The position numbers and the translations under genes were made by a program. This document shows, piece by piece, positions 7,258-14,821 of a stretch of 40,684 bases of DNA; within the stretch, counting starts at the first letter, position 1, and the number at the start of each line of letters is the position of its first letter. The notes under the pieces were generated by a model that ran no database searches, was not told where the DNA came from, and saw nothing but the letters and a program-made list of their open reading frames with translations. Origin of the DNA: JBGSUE01 sp041753515 (GTDB taxonomy: Bacteria; Patescibacteriota; Microgenomatia; UBA10105; UBA927); NCBI GenBank assembly GCA_041753515.1, contig JBGSUE010000016.1, forward strand, positions 1 through 40,684, written 5' to 3'.

Positions 7258-7512
7258 TTAGAGTGCCTGCTGGATTAGTTGTTTGATATAGGTCTGGTAG
7301 GGCATGTCCAATGCGTGTGCCTTGACCTTTATTCTGTCTAAAAGCCCTTCCGGCATCCGGATGGTGATGGGGACAGATGTCAATCGTAAATTTGGAAAAA
7401 TCCATTTTTCCATCTTGGAATAGTCGACATACTCTGTAGAATCGACCGTTTGCCAAAATTCCCGCTCTTCTGCCTCGGTGTTGAATTTAGGTATTTTTTT
7501 GAGCTTTTTCAT
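7258..7512 (-). CDS. brnA: BrnA-like antitoxin (ribbon-helix-helix)
   Basis: 84 residues. The C-terminal part (PITIRMPEGLLDRIKVKAHALDMPYQTYIKQLIQQAL) is a typical CopG/BrnA ribbon-helix-helix: a strand with alternating polar/nonpolar residues, then two helices with the YQT-Y-IKQ-L-I turn. The N-terminal part (FNTEAEEREFWQTVDSTEYVDYS) is the usual toxin-binding arm. BrnA neutralises BrnT and represses the operon. It overlaps brnT by 26 nt and has GGAGGT 8 nt upstream, inside the toxin gene. Order toxin first, antitoxin second is normal for this family. Confidence 0.85.
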   Translation of the reverse strand: MKKLKKIPKFNTEAEEREFWQTVDSTEYVDYSKMEKWIFPNLRLTSVPITIRMPEGLLDRIKVKAHALDMPYQTYIKQLIQQAL

Positions 7513-7792
7513 ATTTGTCCACCTCCTTTTGATGCATTCTTCTGGCAGATATTACTCTTATTTTGTCCTTTCGTACAGTGAATACAACGAAAATCATTTT
7601 TCCTGCCTGATTTTTTCCTAATAGGATAAATCGTGGCTCGATTTCTGAGTGTTTTATATCAGGGACAATATAAAATTGATCGTTTATAAAAACTTCCTCT
7701 GCTTCTTTTGGGGTAATTCCATGCTTCAGATAGCTTTTATCCAGATTTCCGCTGTTCCATTCAAACTCAATAACATTCCGTTTTACCGTCAT
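7487..7792 (-). CDS. brnT: BrnT-like toxin
   Basis: About 101 residues: IEFEWNSGNLDKSYLKHGITPKEAEEVF, then a central beta sheet (RFILLGKNQAGKMIFVVFTVRKDKIRVISARRMHQKEVDKYE). The F-x-W-D/N-x-x-K-x-x-x-N/K-HG-x-x-x-x-EAEE-VF opening and the R-x-I-SAR-x-M-x-x-x-E-x-x-x-Y ending are hallmarks of BrnT, a RelE-fold ribonuclease. The second ATG (MTVKR, 7792) is taken as start because a TAAAAT box ends 6 nt before it; the ATG at 7798 is in frame. A 10-bp palindrome covers start and -10, so the operon is probably autorepressed. Confidence 0.85.
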   Translation of the reverse strand: MTVKRNVIEFEWNSGNLDKSYLKHGITPKEAEEVFINDQFYIVPDIKHSEIEPRFILLGKNQAGKMIFVVFTVRKDKIRVISARRMHQKEVDKYEKAQKNT

Positions 7793-7813
7793 GTACATAT
7801 TTTATATGTACAT
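7791..7813. promoter_or_regulatory. Palindromic operator over the brnTA start
   Basis: ATGTACATAT-TTT-ATATGTACAT: two perfect 10-bp arms with a 3-nt spacer. It overlaps the toxin start codons and the likely -10 box, the expected place for BrnA repression. Confidence 0.75.
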
Positions 7814-7852
7814 TTTGCGTATGTCAAGACAAATAAATATGAAGAAGGCAGT

Positions 7853-8773
7853 TTATTTCCCCATCAGTGCCTTGAAGGCGCGGGAGAGGCGTTTGCGGAT
7901 CATGAAGAGGAAGAGGGCCGCAAGTATTACGATTGCTGCAATCCGGACTGGGAAAACCACGAAGCTGGTGGTTGCAGTGAGTGTTTTATTCTCACTCCCA
8001 CCGGATGCAATGATTGCCTCTGCCGTATAGCGGCCGAATAGTATTTTTGATTGCCAGGTCGTCGTCACTGTCCTGTCGGATCCCGGAAATACGTTCGTAG
8101 GAGTTTGGGCAACATCGGCGATTTTCTTGCCAAACATATCCGTAATGGCAATGACGCCGGCTGTTTTCATGTGGACATTGCCGGAGTTTTTATACGTAAT
8201 GGTAAAAGGAACCGGTCCGAACTCCAGAAAGTCCGGAGCTTTGAGTGATGTAATCGCAATGGATTCGTCCCGCGGTCCGGCAATATCTATAAGAAACAGC
8301 GATGCGATTTCCTGGGTAAGGACTGCTTCGCCCGGCTGGGCCGTGCCCGAAACGGTAAAAACAAACGCACCGTACCGTCCGCCTGCCGCTCCTGTATTGG
8401 GAATGGATACAGTTGCTTTCACATCTTTTTGTTCTCCTGCTGCCAGAACGAAATTTGTCGGTGCAATGGTTGTCCATTCAGATACTGCCCACGGACCTTT
8501 TTCCGTCAGTGCCACCTGGCCTTCAGATCCTGATGCTACAAAGTCATCCAACCGTACGGCAACCGGCAATTGCTTGTCAGTCCGGTTTCGTATTTTTGCG
8601 ATAACTTCCAGTGTTTCACCGGGTTTGGCAAACAGTTCTTGGCTGGGTGGGGAGACTTCAAGCGCCTGAGTCGGTATAGTTGGTTGGGCTTTGGTGAGAG
8701 TTGCTGCTACAGACAATCCAAGAAGCGCAATGGCTGCAATAATGAGTGAGGGTAAAATGTTCCTCTTGTTCAT
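7853..8773 (-). CDS. DUF916/WxL-interacting-like anchored surface protein (pair 1)
   Basis: 306 residues. An N-terminal signal segment (about 8-28) is followed by a beta-sandwich (ALEVSPPSQELFAKPGETLEVIAKIRNRTDKQLPVAVRLDDF) and a second one (about 165-265). A C-terminal membrane helix (about 275-297) with a basic tail (RKRLSRAFKALMGK) ends the protein. This order matches DUF916-type WxL-interacting proteins of Gram-positive surface systems; the assignment rests on architecture and on the opening strand pattern (P-G-x-T-x-x-x-x-x-x-x-x-N-x-T). It follows a secreted beta-rich partner (8799-9914) by 25 nt, as in the second pair at 11156-13183. It probably holds the partner at the cell surface. 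Confidence 0.65.
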   Translation of the reverse strand: MNKRNILPSLIIAAIALLGLSVAATLTKAQPTIPTQALEVSPPSQELFAKPGETLEVIAKIRNRTDKQLPVAVRLDDFVASGSEGQVALTEKGPWAVSEWTTIAPTNFVLAAGEQKDVKATVSIPNTGAAGGRYGAFVFTVSGTAQPGEAVLTQEIASLFLIDIAGPRDESIAITSLKAPDFLEFGPVPFTITYKNSGNVHMKTAGVIAITDMFGKKIADVAQTPTNVFPGSDRTVTTTWQSKILFGRYTAEAIIASGGSENKTLTATTSFVVFPVRIAAIVILAALFLFMIRKRLSRAFKALMGK

Positions 8774-8798
8774 ATATATATCTTTGGGCAGAAGCTTG

Positions 8799-9914
8799 TT
8801 AATAGGTCGGTGTTGCCACCAGTACGATTGTTCCTGTGTATGTTCCGGGCGGCTGGTATGAGTTTACTTCGGTTTGCCATCCGACGCGTGTCGTTTCTCC
8901 GGATCCTCCTATTTCAGTAGCGCGGTAGATAAGCTCTTCAGGACTTGTGGAAAATCCTGCCCATTTATTTCCTCCGGTTGCAGTAAATCTTCCGGTTGTC
9001 CCTGTACCTAATTCGCCATCTTCTGTCGTATATCCAAAAAATCCGGTATTGACGCTTGATGCTGTACCGGCAGGTTCACTCCATGTTGATGGAGATGCAT
9101 TGGTGCCGGTAAATATGTCAATATTTTCAGATCCGTCAACAAGAGGGGGATCGGCAAGTGCTTTCACTGTTACTGCATATCCGTTCGTGGCGTTCGTAAC
9201 GACAGTCAGGTCGTGGGCACCAACGGACGGCGTTGCGGCTGTGAGTGTTCCGAATGGGATTGTTGCCTCTGTTGTTGTGATGGTCGTTGTTTCGCCATTT
9301 ACCGTGTCACTGCTGTTGACAGCGGCCACAGCGAAGGTGAATGTCGACTGTACGTCTGCCGTGACATAAATGGATTCTGCAGTAAGAATGGCAGATGCAA
9401 CAACAATATCATCCAGTACTGTCGTGCCGGTATCTGAATAGCTGGTAACGCGGGCATAAATTGATGCATTTGTGGTGGATTGATTGGTAAGTCCTGTGAA
9501 TGACATGGTAAAGTCTGTTGGATCCTGAGTTGCCGGTGTTGTGACCACGACGCGGGCAGTATTGTTTTGTCCGCTGATCTTAGACACAGTTCTGTCTGTT
9601 CCCGAGATAGTGTCGGAATCGAGAGTCGGCGTGCCGGTGTTGAATCCTGTCGGGGCACTGCATGCGCCGGATGGTGCGGTACAGAAGTAGATGTCGATCT
9701 GTTTAATGGCAGCAGATGAGGTCGCGGTGAGTGCAAAATCGTATGTTACATTTGTCGCTGCTGCCCGTGAATCGGAAATGGTCAGGCTTGCATCGGTAAA
9801 TGTACCGGCGGCATATACAGACGGAAATCTCATATAGTTTGAAAGTGGGGGGACCAAAAGTGCTATGACGAGCGTTATGGCAAGGAGTGATTTCAGCAGG
9901 CGAATTTTTTTCAT
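8799..9914 (-). CDS. Secreted beta-rich surface protein, WxL-like (pair 1)
   Basis: 371 residues. A signal peptide (MKKIRLLKSLLAITLVIALL..., cleavage near SVYAAG) is followed by a Thr/Ser/Ala-rich beta protein. The last ~170 residues (from TIPFGTLTAATPSVGAHDLTV to QPPGTYTGTIVLVATPTY) form a domain also present in 12161-13183: a phase of alternating strands, a GFGYTT(E/N)D loop, and a C-terminal Q-P-(P/A)-G-(T/S)-Y strand. It resembles a WxL surface domain, but a clear W-x-L pair is not seen. The start at 9914 is chosen because a TTGACA-17-TACAGT promoter lies just upstream; the ORF extends to 9998 without support. Confidence 0.65.
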   Translation of the reverse strand: MKKIRLLKSLLAITLVIALLVPPLSNYMRFPSVYAAGTFTDASLTISDSRAAATNVTYDFALTATSSAAIKQIDIYFCTAPSGACSAPTGFNTGTPTLDSDTISGTDRTVSKISGQNNTARVVVTTPATQDPTDFTMSFTGLTNQSTTNASIYARVTSYSDTGTTVLDDIVVASAILTAESIYVTADVQSTFTFAVAAVNSSDTVNGETTTITTTEATIPFGTLTAATPSVGAHDLTVVTNATNGYAVTVKALADPPLVDGSENIDIFTGTNASPSTWSEPAGTASSVNTGFFGYTTEDGELGTGTTGRFTATGGNKWAGFSTSPEELIYRATEIGGSGETTRVGWQTEVNSYQPPGTYTGTIVLVATPTY

Positions 9915-9933
9915 AAAAATGATTTCTTTATTT

Positions 9934-9962
9934 ACTGTAGTAGCGTTTTGAAACTCTGTCAA
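9934..9962 (-). promoter_or_regulatory. Sigma-70-type promoter for the WxL-like pair 1
   Basis: On the minus strand TTGACA (9962-9957), 17 nt, TACAGT (9939-9934). The leader would be about 12-13 nt. Confidence 0.75.
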
Positions 9963-9980
9963 GAGAGGAAAAATCTCCTT

Positions 9981-10043
9981 TCCTCCGCCGGCGCGCATGC
10001 TTCATACATTATATATGCATAAAACAATTGCTCCGGCGGAGGA
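9981..10043. repeat. Long GC-rich inverted repeat
   Basis: TCCTCCGCCGG (9981-9991) and its exact complement (10033-10043) enclose an AT-rich loop with smaller GCATGC/TGCAT repeats. It separates a lipoprotein gene from the promoter of the next unit. No T-run follows on the minus strand, so it is not a standard terminator. Confidence 0.55.
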
Positions 10044-10057
10044 GAATCTGCGGGAGA

Positions 10058-10588
10058 TTATTTGATTGCCAGCATCCACTGGTATGGATAAGTCGGTGGA
10101 GTCCGGCCGACCGTGATGGAATGATTCTGCACAGTAATGACAGCGCAAGATGTAGATGTTAACAACTCACTATCGAATTGGACGCCCGCTCGGAAAAGTA
10201 TCGTGAGCGACCCGTTGAATTGGCAATAGGTATTGTCAGTCGTAAATTGTCCATCATGATCTATTTCCAGCTTGTTGCTTGCCCATTCAATGATAAGCAT
10301 GCTGCCGTCATCTGTTACGGTAAATCCTTCAGGTGGCACGTAATCGGGATCTACTGCAACCAATCCATCGGTACCTGCAATGGTGGTCGGCGCATACGCC
10401 TGCATCAAATCAGGTTTGGCGGTCGGAGTCCACGTAACTACTGGTGTCATTGTAGGCACGACAGCAGGATCGGCGGCGATGGCGGCCTCGATAGGGATGA
10501 AATCCGGTGTGACATCAGGTTCCGGTGTGCCACACGCCCCCAGGACGATCACGAGTAAAAGCATGATGTTCATAAGTCTTTGTTTCAT
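10058..10588 (-). CDS. Small lipoprotein, 176 aa
   Basis: A lipoprotein signal (MKQRLMNIMLLLVIVLGAC, lipobox VLGAC with lipidated Cys19) is followed by a Pro/Thr-rich linker (to about residue 70). A C-terminal domain of about 100 residues contains two cysteines (NTYCQF and TSCAV). No family recognised. AGGAG lies 6 nt upstream of the ATG at 10588. Upstream of it sits a MITE (10610-10685) whose terminal ATGACA opens a longer reading frame, probably untranslated. Confidence 0.7.
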   Translation of the reverse strand: MKQRLMNIMLLLVIVLGACGTPEPDVTPDFIPIEAAIAADPAVVPTMTPVVTWTPTAKPDLMQAYAPTTIAGTDGLVAVDPDYVPPEGFTVTDDGSMLIIEWASNKLEIDHDGQFTTDNTYCQFNGSLTILFRAGVQFDSELLTSTSCAVITVQNHSITVGRTPPTYPYQWMLAIK

Positions 10589-10609
10589 TTTTTCTCCTGT
10601 GAATGTGTG

Positions 10610-10685
10610 TGTCATCGCGAGTCCGTTCAGACGGCGTGGCGATCCCGTCGGGGATTGCTTCGTCGCTTCACTCCTCGCAATGACA
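10610..10685. repeat. MITE, GTCATCGCGAG family
   Basis: Ends TGTCATCGCGAG and CTCGCAATGACA, with internal GGCGATCCCGTCGGGGATTGCTTCG (first half quoted). It is the uninterrupted relative of the element at 2096-2187. Confidence 0.8.
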
Positions 10686-10761
10686 ATATGTTGAATTAGT
10701 ATTTATTCCCCCGCAGATTGGTAAAGGACAAGGGACTATTATATAGAAAATCGCATAAAAA

Positions 10762-10799
10762 AACACGGCAGAGCCTTATTATGGGACTATTGCCGTGTT
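10762..10799 (-). terminator. Intrinsic terminator
   Basis: On the minus strand AACACGGCA and TGCCGTGTT form a 9-bp stem, followed by TTTTTTT (toward 10755). It overlaps the stop of the gene 10799-11125. Confidence 0.85.
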
Positions 10800-11125
10800 C
10801 AGGCGGGTATGAGAATCAGTGCTGTGATGACAATACACACACGCATTGAGATATCAAGAATTGTTTGGATGCGCATAATCCGATGCTGGATTTTTTCCGG
10901 AAGATTATCAGTGTTACTGCGTGCTGTGATCAGAAACAGTAAAATGGCAGCACACGCAACCGGAACAGATATCCAATATATCGTTGAGTGAATCGCAATG
11001 CATAAAAACGGATCAAGAAACTGGCTCATGAGATACATGCCCATGAATTTTTTTGTTCGTTGATGTGCAATGCACACTACTGCATCAAGAATTCCATACC
11101 CAAGGAGCAGGATTGCCGGGAGCAT
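10799..11125 (-). CDS. Small membrane protein, 108 aa
   Basis: Three to four hydrophobic segments (about residues 2-18, 29-47, 49-67 and 88-106) with a charged loop between the third and fourth (ARSNTDNLPEKIQHRI). No family recognised. GGAGGT lies 6 nt upstream, the strongest ribosome site in the neighbourhood. Only 30 nt separate it from the DUF916-like gene upstream, so it may be the last gene of that operon; a terminator follows at once. Confidence 0.6.
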   Translation of the reverse strand: MLPAILLLGYGILDAVVCIAHQRTKKFMGMYLMSQFLDPFLCIAIHSTIYWISVPVACAAILLFLITARSNTDNLPEKIQHRIMRIQTILDISMRVCIVITALILIPA

Positions 11126-11155
11126 TTTTACCTCCTTCCGGCGGTTGCCAAGGTG

Positions 11156-12043
11156 CTATCGGAATAAAGCTTTCAGAGCTTTTCGCAGATTTCTGCGCTT
11201 TAATAATATCATAGAAAGTAATAGTAATACTACTATTGATAGAGTAAATACTTGATAAGGGAAGACAAGAATGGTTTTTTCCTCCCGTGCCCAGTTGCCT
11301 CCGCCGGTGGAAACAGCTAATTCTGCTTTATACAGTCCACACGGGATATCTGTAAATACTGCCTGTTCCCATTTCCGGATACTTCCGGGTAAAATGACTT
11401 TTTCCGGCAGTGATTCTCTTATATGATTCTTTGTTATATAGTTAATCATATTTATATATGGTTTTGCAGTAAAATGGGAGAGGCCGATGTTTTTCACACG
11501 AATAGTCATGTTCAGCGGTCCTCGAGATAAAATGGTCGGGGATAACGTATACGTTTCAATGACTGCTGAATGCAATGTCTCGTCAACGCCAAGGGATGCA
11601 AATACAGGAATGCCGATTTTTGGGATGACGCGGGAGACACCGGATGAAACCGGAACCACTGGCGTGATGAATATCATTGCATAATAGCCGCCCACAGCAA
11701 CACTGCTGGGGACGTGGATGGTGACGGTAATGTTGCGGGACGTATGCGGATCGATAATCAGGTTGTCGGGGCTGGTTGTGATCCACTCCACAAGAGGGGA
11801 TTGAAACGATCCGGTGACATATCCTCCATCCTCATCTGTACTTTCGAAACTGTCGACGGTGATGGCAACAGGAAGTGGAGTCTGGGAGCTGTTTGAGAGG
11901 GTGAGCGTGTGGGTAACGGTTTTTCCCGGTGTGAGGGTGAGGGGCAGGATTGAAGGAGAAACGGAAATGGATTGGACAGCATAAATTTTTGGAATGAACG
12001 AATAAGTGAATAAGAGAATAAAGAAAATACGTATATATGTCAT
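11156..12043 (-). CDS. DUF916/WxL-interacting-like anchored surface protein (pair 2)
   Basis: 295 residues from the start at 12043. A signal peptide (MTYIRIFFILLFTYSFIPKIYA) precedes a beta-sandwich (VSPSILPLTLTPGKTVTHTLTLSNSS), a second one, and a C-terminal membrane helix with a basic tail (LLKRRNLRKALKALFR). The ending closely resembles that of 7853-8773 (RLSRAFKALMGK), so the two are paralogues. The reading frame extends back to 12154, but those 37 residues are encoded by a MITE (12039-12115). The ATG chosen is itself the ATGACA end of that MITE. It follows the secreted partner 12161-13183 by only a few nucleotides. Confidence 0.65.
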   Translation of the reverse strand: MTYIRIFFILLFTYSFIPKIYAVQSISVSPSILPLTLTPGKTVTHTLTLSNSSQTPLPVAITVDSFESTDEDGGYVTGSFQSPLVEWITTSPDNLIIDPHTSRNITVTIHVPSSVAVGGYYAMIFITPVVPVSSGVSRVIPKIGIPVFASLGVDETLHSAVIETYTLSPTILSRGPLNMTIRVKNIGLSHFTAKPYINMINYITKNHIRESLPEKVILPGSIRKWEQAVFTDIPCGLYKAELAVSTGGGNWAREEKTILVFPYQVFTLSIVVLLLLSMILLKRRNLRKALKALFR

Positions 12044-12115
12044 CGCGAGCGACCGGAGGGAGTGTGGCGATCCCGTCGGGGATTGCTTCGCCGTTGGAAC
12101 GGTCTCGCAATGACA
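12039..12115. repeat. MITE, GTCATCGCGAG family, at the 5' end of a gene
   Basis: Ends TGTCATCGCGAG (12039) and CTCGCAATGACA (to 12115). On the minus strand the last bases of the element, GATGACA, supply the likely start codon of the gene 11156-12043. Confidence 0.75.
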
Positions 12116-12160
12116 CTGTAACGCATTCTTCGTCATTCCTATTTCATAATTCATAATTGA

Positions 12161-13183
12161 TTAGTATTCCGGCACCACAACATACACTAAACTCGTCGTA
12201 TAGCTTCCTGCCGGCTGGTTGTCGTTGACCGTTACGCGGTAGGAAATAGTGAACTGCTCGTTGGTGACCGGTGTATCGGTAATAACGTCGGTATGATCGG
12301 CGACAGGATCTCCCGGCTGGGCAGCGGTAAATCCTGCATAGTTTGGGCCTTCGCTGATAAACCGGTTCGCTGTGCCGCCGGTAAGAGAACTGTCATTTGT
12401 TGTGTAACCAAAACCCAGACCGGTCCATGATGTGGGTGCGGAGTTTGGCGACGCATAATCGAGAATAGTGTTGGCTGATGTGTCGGTGAGTTGACCTGTT
12501 TCATGTCCATATACAGTGTACCCGTGGTATGCGTTGGTAGATGTGGTGAGTATTGTAGTTTTTGTCGCGTCTGTCCAGCTATTTGCGCTTGACAGTTCGT
12601 CAAATGTGATGGTTGAGTCACTCACGGAAAATGTGAGTGATGGGGAAACAGTGGACGCCGATCCTTCGGCACTCCAATCCGTTTCCGTAAAATCACCACT
12701 GCGGGCTTTGACTTTCACTGTATATATTGTGTTGTATGATAAACCGGTAATCGTGACACCGGATCCTGATCCCCATGAGGTGAATGTCTGCCAGTCTTCT
12801 GCTCCCAGCGTTTCACCGACAGTAAAATCATCCTGAATATAGCGTGTTGACGCCCAATTATCACTGGTTATTGCCACGGCAAAAGTGGCGTCTGTCGGAT
12901 TTCCGCCGTTGTCGATTATCATATTCAGGCGGTCGTAAAGTGTGCCGGGATTTGAAAGGGAGGGGGCGGCAGGAAGCCCTGCCTGCTGGGTGAGAACTAG
13001 ACCTGATTGGGTCGACGCCTGCTCGCCCAAGATACCGACCATGGAATAGGATGATGAAGATGCATCGATAACCCCTCCGGCTCCAAATCCATAGGTTTGG
13101 AGTTCATAATTGTCCGATACCGGTCCGGCAACAACGACTGAAGTCAGAAGACTGAAGACTGAAAGGAGAATTATCAAGTGCAT
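12161..13183 (-). CDS. Secreted beta-rich surface protein, WxL-like (pair 2)
   Basis: 340 residues. A signal peptide (MHLIILLSVFSLLTSVVVAG) precedes a region with a fibronectin-III-like flavour (about 75-180, LSYNTIYTVKVKARSGDFTETDWS). The C-terminal domain matches that of 8799-9914: strands, a LGFGYTTNDSSL loop, and NQPAGSYTTSLVYVVVPEY at the end. A W-x-x-L (SWTGL) precedes the loop. Probably a cell-surface protein held by the DUF916-like product of the next gene. The start at 13183 lies 6 nt after TG-T-TATAAT, so the mRNA is probably leaderless; the frame extends to 13249. Confidence 0.65.
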   Translation of the reverse strand: MHLIILLSVFSLLTSVVVAGPVSDNYELQTYGFGAGGVIDASSSSYSMVGILGEQASTQSGLVLTQQAGLPAAPSLSNPGTLYDRLNMIIDNGGNPTDATFAVAITSDNWASTRYIQDDFTVGETLGAEDWQTFTSWGSGSGVTITGLSYNTIYTVKVKARSGDFTETDWSAEGSASTVSPSLTFSVSDSTITFDELSSANSWTDATKTTILTTSTNAYHGYTVYGHETGQLTDTSANTILDYASPNSAPTSWTGLGFGYTTNDSSLTGGTANRFISEGPNYAGFTAAQPGDPVADHTDVITDTPVTNEQFTISYRVTVNDNQPAGSYTTSLVYVVVPEY

Positions 13184-13189
13184 GGAACT

Positions 13190-13195
13190 ATTATA
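13190..13195 (-). promoter_or_regulatory. Extended -10 box for pair 2 (leaderless)
   Basis: Minus strand TGT-TATAAT followed by 6 nt and the ATG at 13183. No good -35 box is visible. Confidence 0.65.
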
Positions 13196-13228
13196 ACAGG
13201 GAAAATAATAAACAACCGCACCCCCTAA

Positions 13229-13265
13229 TAGTGTAGGATTCTCCCACAATATTTATCCTACACTA
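13229..13265. repeat. Perfect 11-bp hairpin between genes
   Basis: TAGTGTAGGAT (13229-13239) and ATCCTACACTA (13255-13265). It lies just past the stop of the minus-strand gene 13271-13672 but has no T-run, so termination is uncertain. Confidence 0.55.
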
Positions 13266-13270
13266 ATAGA

Positions 13271-13672
13271 TTATCGGAATGATTCTGGTGATTCATCACG
13301 AATGATGATACGCCTGATCAGTTGAGGGAGTACGTTTCGACTGAATAAAAGCCACATGCACAACAAGATGGCATGTACTATGATCAGTCCATTCTCAACA
13401 ATCGCCTGGATCAGGTGTAAAAATACTACGACACCCTGCAAGAAAACAGATATCCCGACAAGCAGATGTATCCAGAGAGTGTAACGATTGGGATTAATAT
13501 TAATATACCAGAATGGCAGAATAATCTGGCATAATACAATCCCGAATATGATCATTCCCATATGAAAGGAGATGGGCAGTATGGAAATGCCAGAAATTTT
13601 GTCCAACAATTCCAGACCAAAACCAACTCCAAATACCAGAGATCCAACGACAAATAATCTTTGTAATGTCAT
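13271..13672 (-). CDS. Four-helix membrane protein, 133 aa
   Basis: Four hydrophobic segments (about residues 5-20, 34-55, 66-88 and 93-110) and a basic, arginine-rich C-terminal tail (RNVLPQLIRRIIIRDE). No family recognised. AAGGA lies 7 nt before the ATG. The 230 bp upstream (13673-13902) carry no gene; a CGGAG...CTCTCCTCTCCG inverted repeat is the only structure I see. Confidence 0.6.
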   Translation of the reverse strand: MTLQRLFVVGSLVFGVGFGLELLDKISGISILPISFHMGMIIFGIVLCQIILPFWYININPNRYTLWIHLLVGISVFLQGVVVFLHLIQAIVENGLIIVHAILLCMWLLFSRNVLPQLIRRIIIRDESPESFR

Positions 13673-13902
13673 ATGAAATCCTTATCAATTTGTACTCCAA
13701 CCACGTCGGAGAAGAGGGGAAAGAACCCACAAAACGGTCTGATTCTTGTCTCTCCTCTCCGCTGTAGAGATGCGGTTGTCAAAGAGCTATAGGGCAGATA
13801 GTATGATTATATAATAATTTTACAGGAAAAAGGAGAGACTCCATTTAGTTTTAGATAGATTATTTCTTGTAAAAATTTGGAAATAAATATTATTTTAGGT
13901 TG

Positions 13903-14325
13903 TCAGAGCGGGATGTAAAAAATGGAGAGGCCGAAGACGGCATGGATGTATTCAAATGTGGCGATCTGGGGTATCCGGTTTTTATCGGCCAGGACTGCCA
14001 TCAAAGTTTTTCCGAGTGTCAGGTCCCCTGTTTTATCCGATAAGTACGTTTTTAAAGCCGCTTTCATGTCTGCTTCCGTAGGGTAGAAAATCGTGACGCT
14101 TGAAATATACATACTGCGGATGAAGTCTTTTGCGATTGTAGGCGACACATCCTGACTGAGTATGGTAAACGTGTCATAGAGTGTGACAACATCTGTAGCT
14201 AATTGGTAGTTTTCCATTGAAAAGTACCGGAAAAACGCAGCAGCCTGGTCATGCTTTGCATGCGTCCTGTCGATAAATGCATATATCACATCTCCAGCCA
14301 GATAGACTTTATTTTGTTCAGTCAT
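13903..14325 (-). CDS. PIN-domain toxin (VapC-like)
   Basis: 140 residues. The opening strand VYLAGDVIYAFIDRTHAKHDQAAAFF matches the first PIN motif (an Asp at the strand end followed by H-x-x-A-x-x-F). A mid-protein acidic position (TLYDTF) and a late GDLTLGKTLMAVLADK block stand for the other acidic residues. PIN proteins of this kind are RNases. The motifs are looser than in the VapC at 24641. It follows an HTH gene by 34 nt, the usual antitoxin-toxin order. No ribosome site is evident. Confidence in the fold is moderate, in the exact function lower. Confidence 0.65.
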   Translation of the reverse strand: MTEQNKVYLAGDVIYAFIDRTHAKHDQAAAFFRYFSMENYQLATDVVTLYDTFTILSQDVSPTIAKDFIRSMYISSVTIFYPTEADMKAALKTYLSDKTGDLTLGKTLMAVLADKNRIPQIATFEYIHAVFGLSIFYIPL

Positions 14326-14359
14326 ATAATATTAGGATTTAGAGTACTGAGAAATTAGA

Positions 14360-14647
14360 TCAATTATATCGTTGTGTCAATGATGCTCCTCGTCCTTTTA
14401 GTCTTAAAAACGGATCATCGGCACCGAATGTCTGCAAATGAGAGGATTGCTTTTCTATGATAGGATTGATTCTTTTGTGGGTTACGGTGAATTTTTTCGT
14501 AAATTTTCCGATTTCGGATTCCTGTATCCGTACGTTGCCGCCTACTTTGACTGCAGGGAGTTTTTCTTCACGGATATATCTTCGTATGGTCAACGGATGA
14601 ACTTTCAGGATGAATGCAACTTGATTGATATTTAGTAGATTTTCCAT
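14360..14647 (-). CDS. HTH (excisionase/MerR-like) protein, likely antitoxin of the PIN gene
   Basis: 95 residues. LLNINQVAFILKVHPLTIRRYIREEKLPAVKVGGNVRIQESEIGKF is a complete HTH_17 (excisionase-type) winged-helix: helix-turn-helix, then the wing K-L-P-A-x-K-V-G-G-x-x-R-I. The tail (FGADDPFLRLKGRG) may bind the toxin. It probably represses the operon. The ATG is 5 nt from the end of a MITE (14652-14721), with no ribosome site. Confidence 0.75.
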   Translation of the reverse strand: MENLLNINQVAFILKVHPLTIRRYIREEKLPAVKVGGNVRIQESEIGKFTKKFTVTHKRINPIIEKQSSHLQTFGADDPFLRLKGRGASLTQRYN

Positions 14648-14651
14648 GGTG

Positions 14652-14721
14652 TGTCATTCTGAGCGAAGTGAAGAATCTCGTTCAGGATATACGAGATCCT
14701 TCGTATACACTCAGGATGACA
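14652..14721. repeat. MITE, GTCATTCTGAG family
   Basis: Ends TGTCATTCTGAGCG and CTCAGGATGACA, with an internal AATCTCGTT...ACGAGATCC stem. It separates the HTH gene from its putative upstream control region. Confidence 0.8.
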
Positions 14722-14821
14722 ATGTTATAGTGCAATTATATACAATAATATACATGAGTATACAAATATTGTCAAGTGTTGACGGTAATTATAATAAGTA
14801 AGTACTCTAGATATAGTCATC

